Source of the DNA: Listeria monocytogenes ATCC 19117
Lineage (GTDB): Bacteria > Bacillota > Bacilli > Lactobacillales > Listeriaceae
DNA length: 64,000 nt
Reading direction: 5' to 3'
Assembly: GCF_000307025.1 (NCBI RefSeq)
Contig: NC_018584.1
Location: forward strand, 1,860,001-1,924,000
Positions 8,282 to 18,603 of the stretch are shown piece by piece (the stretch's first letter is position 1; the number at the start of each line of letters is the position of its first letter). Below the pieces are notes generated by a model. The model saw nothing but the letters and a program-made list of their open reading frames with translations. It had not been told where the DNA came from and searched no databases. The translations under genes and the position numbers were made by a program.

Positions 8282-11200
8282 TTATTTAATGAGTTCAGCT
8301 GTTTCTTCTAAACGAACTGATACTAGTTTGGAGACGCCGGACTCTTGCATGGTGACGCCGTATAATACGTCGGCTTCTTCCATTGTTCCTTTACGATGTG
8401 TGATAACGATGAACTGCGTGCCGGACTCGAATTGCTTTAAGTAACGGCTGAATCGTGTAACATTGGCTTCATCTAAAGCCGCCTCTACTTCATCCAAAAT
8501 ACAGAATGGTACTGGGCGAACGCGAATGATAGCAAATAATAATGCAATCGCCGTTAGCGCACGTTCTCCGCCAGAACGAAGCGATAGGTTTTGTAATTTT
8601 TTCCCAGGTGGTTGAACGACGATATCAATCCCGGTTGTTAGAAGATTTTCTGGATCAAGGAGCACCAGTTCCGCGCTACCTCCACCAAATAGCTCAGGGA
8701 AAACAATCGCAAATTCGGTTTTAATTGCTTCAAAACTTTCACTAAAACGAATTTTCATTTCTTCGTCCATTTCGTCCATGACTTTAAAAAGGGTTTCTTT
8801 TGCGGCAAGTAAGTCCGCTTGTTGCCTGTTTAGGAAGTCAAAACGTTCTTGGATACGCTCAAATTCTTCGATGGCACCAATATTGACGATACCTAATTCA
8901 TCGATAGAACGTTTTAATAAACGAACTTTCGAACGAGCTTGTTCGGTATTTACTTCTGGCAAGATTTTTTCTTCGGCTTGCTCTGGTGTTAGTAAGTAAG
9001 CTTCTTGCAAACGATCAATTCGGTTATTAATATCTACTTCTAAACGACCGATGCTTATTTCTGCATTATTTTTTTGCTCCACGTAAAAACTGATTTGATT
9101 ATTTTTTTGTGTTAATTCGGCTTCTAATAGTTCTAATTTTTCTTGTAGTTCAGCACGAGTTTGTCTTGTTTGCGCAAGTTTTTCGCTTGTTTCAGCCTTA
9201 TCTTTGCGCAGTTCTTCAATGGATTTTCTAGCTGATTCTTCGCTTGTATGAACGCTAGTTAAGTTGGTTTTTAAGGAAGCTAGTTTTTGTTCAGCCGCTT
9301 CTTTTTGTTCGTAATTTTCATGTAGCGTTGTCGTTACTCGCTCGACGGCTTCTGTAGCAGATTGAAGTTGCTCTCGTTTAGCGGCGATTTGCGCTTTTAA
9401 GGATGACAGACTTTCTAAATCTGCTGCACGTTTGCTTTCTAGTGCTTTGCTTGAACTTGTCATCGCTTTGATTTCTTCATCGGTTGCTTCGATTTGTTTT
9501 GCGATTTCGACTTGTTCATGTAGTAAAGTTTCTTTTCGCTCCAGTAGTTTGTTTAATTCTTCGCTACCGTCTGCTTTTTCAATATCGTATAGTTGTAGTT
9601 GTTTATTGAAGCGCTCTAGATTCTCAGTTTCTCGGTCTAGTTTTCCAAGTAATTCTTTTTCTTGTAAACGTAAATTTTCACCGATTCCTCGTGTTTCTTC
9701 GAGTTCTTCACGTTTTTTCGCCATGCTATCTTTAGCTAGTTGAACCGCAGATTCCATTTCACGAGTGGCTTCGTTTAACTCGGTAATTTTCTCTGCTAAT
9801 TGGCCTAACTCATGTTTTCTCGTTAAAATAGACGATTTTCCGCCTTTGGTTGCTCCACCAGTCATCGAACCACCGGCATTCACGACGTCACCTTCTAGTG
9901 TCACAATGCGATACCTAAAGTTGACTAAGCGAGCGAGCGTATTCGCCCCTTTTAAATCTTTCGCCAAAATCGTTGTCCCTAGAGCATTCAAAATAACCGG
10001 AGAAACTTTTTCATCAAAAGAAATGACTTCACTTGCAAGTGCGATAAAAGCAGGTTGGTTGCTTAAAGCGTTTTTCGTTGCAGCTGGAAGTTCGCGAGGT
10101 TGAATAGTCGAAAGTGGTAAGAAAGTTGCGCGGCCACTTTTCGTTTTCTTCAAGAAACTGATGGCTTCACGAGCAACGCGGTCATCTTCTACGACAACGT
10201 TCTGCGCACTTGCCCCAAGCGCTGTTTCCATGGCTTGTTGGTACTTCGCGGGTATTTCTACGAGTTCTACTAACGCACCTAAAATCCCTGGAATTTCTTT
10301 TTTCGCTTTTAAGACTTCCCGGACACCTTGGAAAAAGCCAGCATAATCATCCGCCAACTCCTCTAATGTTTCCTTCCGCGATTTCATTTGTTGCACTGTT
10401 TCATAATGTTTATAAAGCGCACGTTCTTGCGTTCCAAAAACAGCTTCTTGTTTCGCTAAAGTTTGCTGTACTTCACGGTAAATTTCCATTTGTTCCGTAA
10501 GCTCACTTTGGATTTTTGTTAAATGTGTTTTGGTTGTTTCTATTTGAGCGAGCATATCTTTTCTATCATCGATATGATGGCTATTTTCTAAATCTAACTT
10601 GTCAATTCGACTCGTGATCTGACCGATTTGGCGCTCAATATAACCTAAATCATTATTAATTGTCGTTTGCGTGTGGCGCAGATCAATATAATCACTTTTG
10701 CGGTTTTCGATTGCTTCTTCGGATAAATCATCGTATTTGGCAAGTGTTACTTCTAGCTCTTTTTTCGCTTTGACCGCAATTTCAAGTGCTGTTTCTTTTT
10801 CGAGTTTTGAGCTACTTAGAACTTCTTTTTGCTCTTCCAAGGCAGTAATTTTTTCCGTAATTGCCGCCAGTGTTTCTGCGTAAACTTGTTCATTTTCGCT
10901 ACTGTGCTTTTTACGTTCTAATTGGAGATTTCGCTCTCCTTCTAGTTGTTCCAGTTTTTCCGTTTCAACTAAAAGACGTTCTTGTAAATTATCAAGCGCA
11001 ATATCTGTTTCATTCAGTGCATGTTTTTCGCGTGAAATAACCGCTTCTTCGGCATGTAATTCTTCGCGTAGCTTAATTAAAACCGTTTGATTTTCACCAA
11101 ATTCTTTACGAACTTCGGCTAGTTTTTCTGTTAAGGAACTGATTTCGCTCGCGAGTAAAGTCACTTCGTATTTTTCTAGTTCTTCTTGTTGGAATAAATA

Positions 11201-11842
11201 ATCTTTCGCAATAGAAGCTTGCATTTCAAGCGGCTCCAGTTGTCCTTCTAATTCGTATAAAATATCTTGTACTCGGTTTAAATTTTCTTCGGTTTCAAAT
11301 AATTTATTTTCTGCTTGTTTTTTACGGTGTTTATATTTTAATACGCCGGCTGCTTCTTCAAAAATCGAGCGACGTTCTTCTGGTTTACTGTTCAGAATTT
11401 CATCGATTTTCCCTTGCGAAATAATCGAAAAAGACTCTCTTCCAAGTCCAGAGTCCATAAATAAATCGACAATATCTTTCAGTCGACAATTTTCTTTATT
11501 AATTAAAAACTCGCTATCACCATTACGGTAAATACGTCTAGTAACAGCTACTTCGCTATAATCAAGTGGTAAAAAATGGTCTTCATTTTCGAGGATAAGT
11601 GACACTTCCGCAAAATTAATTGGTTTCCGTGTATCACTTCCAGCAAAAATAACATCACCCATTCGGCCACCACGGAGCGATTTAGCGGACTGCTCACCAA
11701 GTACCCAGCGGATTGCTTCTGTAATATTACTTTTCCCGCTGCCATTTGGCCCTACAACTGCAGTCATGCCGGGCACGAAATCTATCGCAACTTTGTCAGC
11801 AAAGGATTTAAAGCCATTCATTTCTAATCGTTTTAATAACAT
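8282..11842 (-). CDS. smc: SMC chromosome condensation ATPase
   Basis: 1186 residues, full length. Walker A GPNGSGKSN is at residues 31-39, followed by long coiled coil. The hinge is near residues 515-670 (GILGALVELVEIP and GGSMTGGATKGG). A second coiled coil and the C-terminal signature LSLRSGGERALTAIALLFA plus Walker B FCILDEVEAALDEAN complete the ATPase head. It works with ScpA and ScpB (not here) to organise and segregate the nucleoid. It lies between rnc and ftsY, an order shared with Bacillus. Confidence 0.98.
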   Translation of the reverse strand: MLLKRLEMNGFKSFADKVAIDFVPGMTAVVGPNGSGKSNITEAIRWVLGEQSAKSLRGGRMGDVIFAGSDTRKPINFAEVSLILENEDHFLPLDYSEVAVTRRIYRNGDSEFLINKENCRLKDIVDLFMDSGLGRESFSIISQGKIDEILNSKPEERRSIFEEAAGVLKYKHRKKQAENKLFETEENLNRVQDILYELEGQLEPLEMQASIAKDYLFQQEELEKYEVTLLASEISSLTEKLAEVRKEFGENQTVLIKLREELHAEEAVISREKHALNETDIALDNLQERLLVETEKLEQLEGERNLQLERKKHSSENEQVYAETLAAITEKITALEEQKEVLSSSKLEKETALEIAVKAKKELEVTLAKYDDLSEEAIENRKSDYIDLRHTQTTINNDLGYIERQIGQITSRIDKLDLENSHHIDDRKDMLAQIETTKTHLTKIQSELTEQMEIYREVQQTLAKQEAVFGTQERALYKHYETVQQMKSRKETLEELADDYAGFFQGVREVLKAKKEIPGILGALVELVEIPAKYQQAMETALGASAQNVVVEDDRVAREAISFLKKTKSGRATFLPLSTIQPRELPAATKNALSNQPAFIALASEVISFDEKVSPVILNALGTTILAKDLKGANTLARLVNFRYRIVTLEGDVVNAGGSMTGGATKGGKSSILTRKHELGQLAEKITELNEATREMESAVQLAKDSMAKKREELEETRGIGENLRLQEKELLGKLDRETENLERFNKQLQLYDIEKADGSEELNKLLERKETLLHEQVEIAKQIEATDEEIKAMTSSSKALESKRAADLESLSSLKAQIAAKREQLQSATEAVERVTTTLHENYEQKEAAEQKLASLKTNLTSVHTSEESARKSIEELRKDKAETSEKLAQTRQTRAELQEKLELLEAELTQKNNQISFYVEQKNNAEISIGRLEVDINNRIDRLQEAYLLTPEQAEEKILPEVNTEQARSKVRLLKRSIDELGIVNIGAIEEFERIQERFDFLNRQQADLLAAKETLFKVMDEMDEEMKIRFSESFEAIKTEFAIVFPELFGGGSAELVLLDPENLLTTGIDIVVQPPGKKLQNLSLRSGGERALTAIALLFAIIRVRPVPFCILDEVEAALDEANVTRFSRYLKQFESGTQFIVITHRKGTMEEADVLYGVTMQESGVSKLVSVRLEETAELIK

Positions 11843-11864
11843 GTCCGGACACCTCCATTTTTGT

Positions 11865-12554
11865 TTATCTGTGTGTTAGTTGGTTTATAGCAAATTGTGC
11901 CGCACTTTGTTCTGCTTGTTTTTTTGTTCTGCCGCTGCCTTTTCCGAGTACTTGTCCGTTAACAATTACTTGGGCATCGAATGCTTTATTGTGCGCTGGT
12001 CCTGTTTCGCCAAGGATATCATATTCGATCAAGACATCACGGTCCCGTTGAACAATTTCTTGCAGTTGCGTTTTATAATCCACTGTTTGTAGATATGCCC
12101 CTGCATCAATTTTTGGAAAAATAACACGTTCTAAAAATGTCACAACTTTGTCAATCCCATTATCTAAATAAAGCGCGCCGATAAAAGATTCAAATACATC
12201 CGCCAGAAGTGCCGGACGAGTTCTTCCACCGGCTTTTTCTTCCCCTTTACCAAGTCGTACGTATTTAGAAAAATGTACTGCTTCTGCAAACTCGACTAAA
12301 GAAGGCTCACAAACAATTGCTGCGCGCATTTTTGTCATGTGTCCTTCTGCCATATCTGGATATTTGTTAAATAGATAATTCGATACAGTGAGTTCAAGGA
12401 CTGCATCACCAAGAAATTCTAAGCGTTCATTATCTTTCACATTTTCCCGGCGGTGTTCGTTCACATATGAGGAATGTGTGAATGCTTGTTTTAATAATTC
12501 AACATCTTTAAAATCGAATCCAACGCTTTCTTGTAACTCTTCCCATTGATTCAT
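11865..12554 (-). CDS. rnc: RNase III
   Basis: 229 residues. It cleaves double-stranded RNA in rRNA maturation and mRNA control. The nuclease signature [14 protein letters not shown] is present near residues 43-55, followed by the acidic [14 protein letters not shown]. The C-terminal dsRNA-binding domain carries [11 protein letters not shown] and [27 protein letters not shown] precedes the ATG. A long hairpin at 12583-12630 sits just upstream in the transcript and is a plausible self-cleavage site. Confidence 0.97.
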   Translation of the reverse strand: MNQWEELQESVGFDFKDVELLKQAFTHSSYVNEHRRENVKDNERLEFLGDAVLELTVSNYLFNKYPDMAEGHMTKMRAAIVCEPSLVEFAEAVHFSKYVRLGKGEEKAGGRTRPALLADVFESFIGALYLDNGIDKVVTFLERVIFPKIDAGAYLQTVDYKTQLQEIVQRDRDVLIEYDILGETGPAHNKAFDAQVIVNGQVLGKGSGRTKKQAEQSAAQFAINQLTHR

Positions 12555-12582
12555 TTCACTTGCTCCTCTCTTTAATAAGCAA

Positions 12583-12630
12583 GTTCATTTTCTAAACAGC
12601 CACTAGCAAAAAGCTGCTTAGAAAATGAAC
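12583..12630 (-). promoter_or_regulatory. Long hairpin in the rnc leader, candidate RNase III site
   Basis: Arms 12583-12600 and 12613-12630 pair over 18 bp with a 12-nt loop. In the minus-strand transcript all 18 pairs form (one G.U). In the plus transcript the same position would be an A-C mismatch, so the fold suits RNA made toward rnc. No T-run follows, and the rnc ribosome site begins about 10 nt later. Confidence 0.6.
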
Positions 12631-12642
12631 CAACAAAATCTC

Positions 12643-12740
12643 GTGACCTTGAAAAAGAGGCCACCTGCGCTACTTGTCTCGCGTGCGGAAGTTACCACAG
12701 CAAAGATAAGTAACACGGGCACCCTCATTTATCCGGTCAC
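12643..12740 (-). ncRNA. Candidate structured RNA element between acpP and rnc
   Basis: A 98-nt, relatively GC-rich segment starts 8 bp after acpP. It is closed by GTGACC / GGTCAC, with internal GAGG / CCTC and GTTAC / GTAAC pairings, and CTTTTTC after the CCTC arm. It may be an unusual terminator, a leader element of rnc or a small RNA. I do not recognise an Rfam family. Confidence 0.35.
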
Positions 12741-12748
12741 ATAAAGTT

Positions 12749-12985
<237 letters not shown>

Positions 12986-13006
12986 TCACTTCACCTCCCT
13001 CCAAGT

Positions 13007-13035
13007 ATTATATAGGATTATTTCTCCTACGTAAA
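13007..13035 (-). promoter_or_regulatory. Promoter of acpP
   Basis: TTTACG (13030-13035), 17-nt spacer, TATAAT (13007-13012) on the minus strand. The spacer holds a small TAGGA / TCCTA dyad. Confidence 0.75.
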
Positions 13036-13088
13036 CAAAAATATTTAAAGTAATGCGAGCCAATTAAATTCGCATTCATTAACCAATT

Positions 13089-13832
13089 TTACATCACCAT
13101 TCCGCCATCAACAGATAGTGTTTGACCAGTAATATACTTCGAAGCATCGCTCGCTAGGAAAAGAACTGCATTTGCAATATCTTCCGTTGTTCCATAAGCA
13201 CCAAGCGGAATTTGCGCTAACATTGCTTCTTTTGTTTTTTCATCTAATTTGTCGGTCATATCTGTTGTAATGAAACCAGGAGCAACAGCATTTACGTTAA
13301 TACCACGGGGCGCAAGTTCTCGAGCAGTTGTTTTTGTTAAACCGATAACGCCCGCTTTACTTGCTACGTAATTTGCTTGACCTGCATTACCAATCAAACC
13401 AACAACAGATGCCATGTTGATAATTTTACCTGCGCGTTGTTTCATCATTGTACGGCTTACTGCTTTTGTACAAAGGAAAGTTCCTTTTAGGTTGATATTA
13501 ATTACGTCATCCCATTCGTCTTCTTTCATACGCATTAATAAGTTATCACGTGTAATTCCCGCATTATTCACAAGAATGTCCACACGACCAAAGCGTTCGA
13601 TTGCTTGTTTGAAAAAGGCATCTACATCTTCAGCAATGGCTACGTTTGCTTTCATTGCTTCTACTTCAACACCATGTTCAGCAACGAGTTTTGCTGTTTC
13701 TTCTGCAGCTTCTGGGCTACCATTGTAATTGAAGAAAATATTTGCGCCTTCTTTGGCTAATTTAATGGCAATGTCACGTCCAATTCCGCGTGATCCACCT
13801 GTTACTACTGCTACTTTTCCTTGTAAAGTCAT
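13089..13832 (-). CDS. fabG: 3-oxoacyl-[ACP] reductase FabG
   Basis: 247 residues. It performs the NADPH-dependent reduction of 3-oxoacyl-ACP in fatty-acid elongation. It is a classical SDR: cofactor motif [17 protein letters not shown], catalytic Ser-Tyr-Lys in [22 protein letters not shown], and the C-terminal VDGGMVM. It starts 3 bp after fabD and belongs to the fapR-plsX-fabD-fabG unit. Confidence 0.98.
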   Translation of the reverse strand: MTLQGKVAVVTGGSRGIGRDIAIKLAKEGANIFFNYNGSPEAAEETAKLVAEHGVEVEAMKANVAIAEDVDAFFKQAIERFGRVDILVNNAGITRDNLLMRMKEDEWDDVININLKGTFLCTKAVSRTMMKQRAGKIINMASVVGLIGNAGQANYVASKAGVIGLTKTTARELAPRGINVNAVAPGFITTDMTDKLDEKTKEAMLAQIPLGAYGTTEDIANAVLFLASDASKYITGQTLSVDGGMVM

Positions 13833-13835
13833 TAA

Positions 13836-14777
13836 TTATTCTCCTTTCAATGTCGCTGCAACGCTTTTCACTGATTCAGCGTCACCTGCTGACAGTACAG
13901 TTACATCACGATTAATTTTTTTAATTAAACCTGCTAAGACTTTTCCAGAACCAATTTCGACAAACGTATCTACGCCGTTTTTAATTAATTCTTCGACGAT
14001 ATCTTCCCATAATACTGGAGAATAGATTTGCTTGATTAGTTTATCGCTAATTTCGGATTTATCCGTAGTTTCTTTAGCGTCCACGTTATTAACCACTGGA
14101 ATCTGACCATCTGAAATTTTAACCTCTGCTAAAACATCACGGAAAGCAAGTGCGGCTGGTTCCATTAAGCTAGAGTGGAAAGGTCCGCTAACAGCAAGTG
14201 GTAATACGCGTTTTGCGCCACTTTCTTTTGCTTTTTCGCCTGCTTTTTCAACGCCAGCTGTTGTTCCAGAAATAACGATTTGTCCTGGGCAGTTAAGGTT
14301 AGCAAGTTGTACTGCATCGCCTTCTTTAGTTACTTCTTCGGTGATTGTTTTTAATGTTTCCCGGTCTACACCAAGAACTGCAGCCATTGCGCCAGCACCA
14401 TTTGGTACAGCTGCTTCCATTAATTCACCGCGCTTACGTACAAGGTAAATCGCATCACTTGCTTCTAAAAATCCGCCAGCAACAAGCGCACTATATTCAC
14501 CAAGGCTATGTCCCGCTACGTAATCAGCTTTCACACCATATGTTTCTAAAGCGCGTAAAATAGCAACACTTGTGGAAACTAAAGCTGGTTGTGCGTTTTC
14601 GGATTTCGTTAATAATTCAATTGGACCTTCTGTAATAATTTCTGTGATTGAAAACCCGAGTCTTTCGTCAGCATCATCATAGATTTTTTTTGCTTCAGGA
14701 TATTCTGCTGCTACATCTTGTCCCATGCCAATTTTTTGTGCTCCTTGACCGGGAAATACAAATGCAATTTTAGTCAT
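13836..14777 (-). CDS. fabD: Malonyl-CoA:ACP transacylase FabD
   Basis: 313 residues. It loads malonyl groups onto ACP. The N-terminal FPGQGAQ motif, the nucleophile in [14 protein letters not shown] and the catalytic His in [11 protein letters not shown] are all present. The start overlaps the end of plsX by 8 bp, indicating coupled translation. Confidence 0.98.
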
Positions 14778-15783
14778 TAGATTCTGTTCCTCCTACTTTT
14801 ACTTTGTCTACTTCTGCTTTAATTGTTTCGACCACTTGTTTTTCAACCATTTCACGTACTTGACGGATTGTGGTGAAAATACCATTCGCATTGGATGAAC
14901 CGTGGGCTTTTACAACTGGAGCTTGAACACCGAACAAACAAGCACCGCCATATTCGCTATAATCCATTTTTGCTTTTAAAGCCATTAAATCTTTTTTCAA
15001 GAAGCTTGCTGCAACTTTATTTTTAAAGCCATTAAGCAAACTCATTTTTAGCATACTTAGGAAAGCGGCGCCTGTTCCTTCGATGGACTTAAGTACCATA
15101 TTACCAGTAAATCCGTCGGTTACAACAACATCTGCTACATCCATTAATAAATCACGCGCTTCGATGTTGCCGATAAATTCGTAAGCGTCTTGATTTTTCA
15201 TAAGTTCGAATGATTTTTTTGTTAAATCATTTCCTTTTGTTTCTTCTGTTCCAATGTTTAAAAGCGCTACGCGAGGACGATCAATTTTACGCACTTTTTC
15301 TGCGTAAACCGAGCCCATTAAACCAAATTGTAATAAATGTTCTGGTTTTGCTTCCGCATTTGCTCCTAAATCAAGCATAACAAAGCCTTTTCCTGTCACG
15401 GTTGGTAGTGTTGGTGCAAGTGCTGGACGGTCAATCCCTTTAATACGGCCAATAACAAACAATCCAGTAGACATTAAAGCCCCTGTGTTTCCAGCTGAAA
15501 TACAAGCATCTGCTTCTCCGTCTTTTACCGCTTGGGCAGCAAGTACCATAGAAGCTTTTTTCTTCCGTTTTACAGCGCGAACTGGTTCGTCATCACTTTC
15601 AATTTTTTCATCGGTATGTATAATTTTTACGCGGGTTTTATCAGTTAAATATTCATTTATTTTTGTTTCATCTCCAAAAAGAAGAATTTCAACATCTTTA
15701 TATTGGGCCACAGCTTTCATCACACCTAAAACAATTTCTTTTGGTGCATGATCTCCACCCATCGCATCTACAGCAATTTTCAT
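14770..15783 (-). CDS. plsX: Phosphate acyltransferase PlsX
   Basis: 337 residues. It converts acyl-ACP to acyl-phosphate, the donor for PlsY at the start of phospholipid synthesis. It begins [18 protein letters not shown] and carries [10 protein letters not shown] and [18 protein letters not shown], all typical. It is the first gene after fapR, as in Bacillus and Staphylococcus. Confidence 0.98.
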
Positions 15784-15803
15784 TATACGTCAGTCCTTTA
15801 TTT

Positions 15804-16373
15804 TCATTTTTGCGTTGCGTGATACATTTCAAATTTGCCTTTAAGTACAATTTCATCTCCAACATAGCTTTTCACGTCTACGATTGTAATAGCTCTGTTG
15901 TCTGTTGCCGGACGTACTTTTGCTTTTGCGATGATGCGTTCTCCTTCGTTTACAGAACGAACAAAGCGAACGGTTGCTTGTGTTGTTAGAGCTATTTCAT
16001 TTGGGATGACGGCGGTTGCTAAGGAATTAGCTTGGGCAAACAAATGATGCCCACGAGCGATTTTATTTCGTTTAAAAACATGCTCACTACGCACATCAAA
16101 AATCGAAATAGCGCTCTTGCTAAGTTGAATATCAATAATTTCACCAATCACTTCATCGATGGGAAGGCTTTTTACTGCATCGGCATAATTGACACTCGCA
16201 ACATGTTTGATTCGCTCTCTGAGTTCGGGGATGGAAAGTGCTACTCTATCTAGACGAATAGTTTGCACACTGACCCCAAATTTTTCTGCAAGCTGCTCAT
16301 CTGTTATGAAAGGATTTTCTTCAATCGCAACTTGAAGTTTCATTTGACGATCCTTTTTAGAATATTTTTTCAT
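15804..16373 (-). CDS. fapR: FapR, malonyl-CoA-responsive lipid repressor
   Basis: 189 residues. A DeoR-like helix-turn-helix at the N-terminus ([19 protein letters not shown]) is fused to a hot-dog domain (about 75-189) that binds malonyl-CoA in known FapR proteins. Malonyl-CoA releases it from DNA. It heads the lipid operon, and a good FapR operator overlaps its own promoter, so autoregulation is expected. Confidence 0.97.
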   Translation of the reverse strand: MKKYSKKDRQMKLQVAIEENPFITDEQLAEKFGVSVQTIRLDRVALSIPELRERIKHVASVNYADAVKSLPIDEVIGEIIDIQLSKSAISIFDVRSEHVFKRNKIARGHHLFAQANSLATAVIPNEIALTTQATVRFVRSVNEGERIIAKAKVRPATDNRAITIVDVKSYVGDEIVLKGKFEMYHATQK

Positions 16374-16407
16374 GCACGTATCCTCATCTCTTTTTTTGTG
16401 AAAGGTA

Positions 16408-16436
16408 TTAATACCAGCTACTAAACAGTAGGTAAA
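16408..16436 (-). promoter_or_regulatory. fapR promoter with FapR operator
   Basis: TTTACC (16431-16436), 17-nt spacer, TATTAA (16408-16413) on the minus strand, with TGG before the -10. The dyad TTAATACCAGCTACTAA at 16408-16424 overlaps the -10 and spacer. It matches the known FapR site form TTAGTACC..TACTAA closely. Confidence 0.85.
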
Positions 16437-16481
16437 AAAAGGAAGTTACCTCTGTCGGATAACATTCAGAACTTCCTTTGT
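16434..16481 (-). terminator. Terminator of recG
   Basis: Stem AAGGAAGTT / AACTTCCTT with a long loop and a run of seven T on the minus strand. It lies between recG and the fapR promoter. Confidence 0.85.
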
Positions 16482-16554
16482 ATTTATTGGTACTTTAATA
16501 TGTTATTAAAAATCAAGCCAAGTTGCAAGTTTTTTTAAAGATTGTTACATAGGT

Positions 16555-18603
16555 TTAATCTAGTTTTTGCTCCGTGAAGACGCCTTCTTCCTCCAGAAGT
16601 GCTACTAATTTTTCGTAGTTTTTGTTCTCTAACATATCTTCTTCAAAGATCATGTGAACGGCATCTTGGCGGGCGATCTCCAGTACCCGGTAATCGTGAA
16701 CCATATCTGCTACTTTGAATTCTGGAACACCACTTTGTTTTCTGCCGAAGAAATCTCCTGGGCCACGAAGTTCTAGGTCGCGTTCGCTGACAACGAAGCC
16801 ATCGTTTGTTTCTGACATAATCATCATACGTTCTTTGCCGACTTCGGTTTTTGGGTCAGCAATTAAAATACAGTAAGACTGATCTGCTCCGCGCCCAACT
16901 CGGCCCCGAAGTTGATGCAACTGCGCTAAACCAAAACGGTCGGCATCGTAAATGACCATCATGGTAGCGTTTGGCACGTTTACACCAACTTCCACTACTG
17001 TGGTCGAAACAAGGCAATCAATTTTTTTATTATTAAAGTCGCGCATAATTTGCTCTTTATCTGCTGGTAATAGTTTACCGTGCATTAGACCTGGAATATA
17101 TTTAGTGCCCCATTTATTTTGTAGAATGTTGAAAACGTCTATCGCATTTTGCACATCTAGTTTTTCAGATTCTTCAATTAGCGGACAAATGATGTAGACT
17201 TGGTGGCCTTTGTCGATTTCTTTTTCCATAAAACCGATAACGCGATCAAGCATTTGATGTTTTACCCAGTAAGTTTCAATTTCTTTTCGACCAGCTGGGA
17301 GTTCATCGATAATCGATACATCCATTTCGCCAAATGCTGTAATGGCAAGCGTTCTAGGAATTGGGGTTGCGGTCATAAATAAAACATCCGGATATTCCCC
17401 TTTTTCACGAAGAACACGACGCTGCGCTACGCCAAATCGATGTTGCTCGTCAGTAATAACTAAACCTAGGCGATGATAAATTACTTCGTCTTGAATTAAT
17501 GCATGCGTTCCGATTAAAACATCAATGGAGCCATTTTCAAGCATTGCTAGTAATTCTCTGCGCTGTTTGCCTTTCACACTACTCGTTAGTAAGCCAACTG
17601 TAATATCAAAAGGTTGCAACAGCTCTACTAAGGAATTCGCATGTTGCTCGGCTAAAATTTCGGTTGGCACCATGAGTGCGCTTTGGAAGCCACTTTTGGC
17701 AGCTGCATACATGGCAATAGATGCTACAACTGTTTTACCCGATCCCACGTCTCCTTGTAGCAAACGATTCATATGAAAGTGTGATAACATATCACCGCAA
17801 ATTTCATTGACTACTCGTTTTTGTGCTTTTGTTAGTGGAAATGGCAAGGAATCAATGTAATGGCGCAAATCTTCTACATCGTAATTAATCGAAATTCCAC
17901 CTGATTTCTCGCGTTCAATTTTACGGAAAAACTGCATTTTCAATTGGAATAACAAGAATTCTTCGTAGACCATTCGGCGCCTAGCTTGTTTCAATTCCTC
18001 ATTATTTTTAGGAAAATGCAGAATGCGCACTGCTTCTAGGCGATCCATTAATTGATACTTTTCTAATAAATTGCTTGGAATAACTTCTTCTATATCTTGA
18101 CTATAACTATCAAAAGCAAGTCTCGTATATTTTTGCATTGTTTTATTGCGTAGCGTTCCTTTTAGACGGTAAACGCCTTCTAGTTCTTCTTCACTTTCGA
18201 CAGCGCCTATTTTTATTTTGCTGGCTGTAACTTGGGCGCGGCTCTTATCCCATTTGCCAGAGATTGTCACTGTTTCGCCAACACTTATTTTACTTTTTAA
18301 ATAGGGTTGGTTGAAAAAATCGATTTTGATGACTTGCCCTTCAGTTGAGACGCGGAAAGAGAGCTTGGATTTTTTGCGACCGTAGAAAGCAACGGTTGCC
18401 TCTGTTAGGACTTCGCCTTGAATGGTAATCCGTTCTTCATGCGCCACTTCTGATAAATCCCGCAACCGATAATCCTCATAGCGATACGGGAAGTTCCAAA
18501 GCAAATCATGCACGGTGGATAAACCTAACTCTTTTAACGTTTTCGCTGTTTCTTCGCCAATTCCTTTGATTTCAGTTGTCGGGATTCGTTTAAGTTCACT
18601 CAC
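16555..18603 (-). CDS. recG: ATP-dependent DNA helicase RecG
   Basis: 682 residues from GTG at 18603, the same length I recall for the Bacillus protein. It remodels stalled forks and branched DNA. There is an N-terminal wedge/OB domain (IKGIGEETAKTLKELGL; SFRVSTEGQVIKIDFFNQPYLK), then helicase motifs QGDVGSGKT, ITDEQHRFGV, MTATPIPRTLA and QLRGRVGRG. The GTG overlaps the sdaAA stop by 8 bp. A longer in-frame start inside sdaAA lacks a ribosome site. Confidence 0.96.
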   Translation of the reverse strand: MSELKRIPTTEIKGIGEETAKTLKELGLSTVHDLLWNFPYRYEDYRLRDLSEVAHEERITIQGEVLTEATVAFYGRKKSKLSFRVSTEGQVIKIDFFNQPYLKSKISVGETVTISGKWDKSRAQVTASKIKIGAVESEEELEGVYRLKGTLRNKTMQKYTRLAFDSYSQDIEEVIPSNLLEKYQLMDRLEAVRILHFPKNNEELKQARRRMVYEEFLLFQLKMQFFRKIEREKSGGISINYDVEDLRHYIDSLPFPLTKAQKRVVNEICGDMLSHFHMNRLLQGDVGSGKTVVASIAMYAAAKSGFQSALMVPTEILAEQHANSLVELLQPFDITVGLLTSSVKGKQRRELLAMLENGSIDVLIGTHALIQDEVIYHRLGLVITDEQHRFGVAQRRVLREKGEYPDVLFMTATPIPRTLAITAFGEMDVSIIDELPAGRKEIETYWVKHQMLDRVIGFMEKEIDKGHQVYIICPLIEESEKLDVQNAIDVFNILQNKWGTKYIPGLMHGKLLPADKEQIMRDFNNKKIDCLVSTTVVEVGVNVPNATMMVIYDADRFGLAQLHQLRGRVGRGADQSYCILIADPKTEVGKERMMIMSETNDGFVVSERDLELRGPGDFFGRKQSGVPEFKVADMVHDYRVLEIARQDAVHMIFEEDMLENKNYEKLVALLEEEGVFTEQKLD

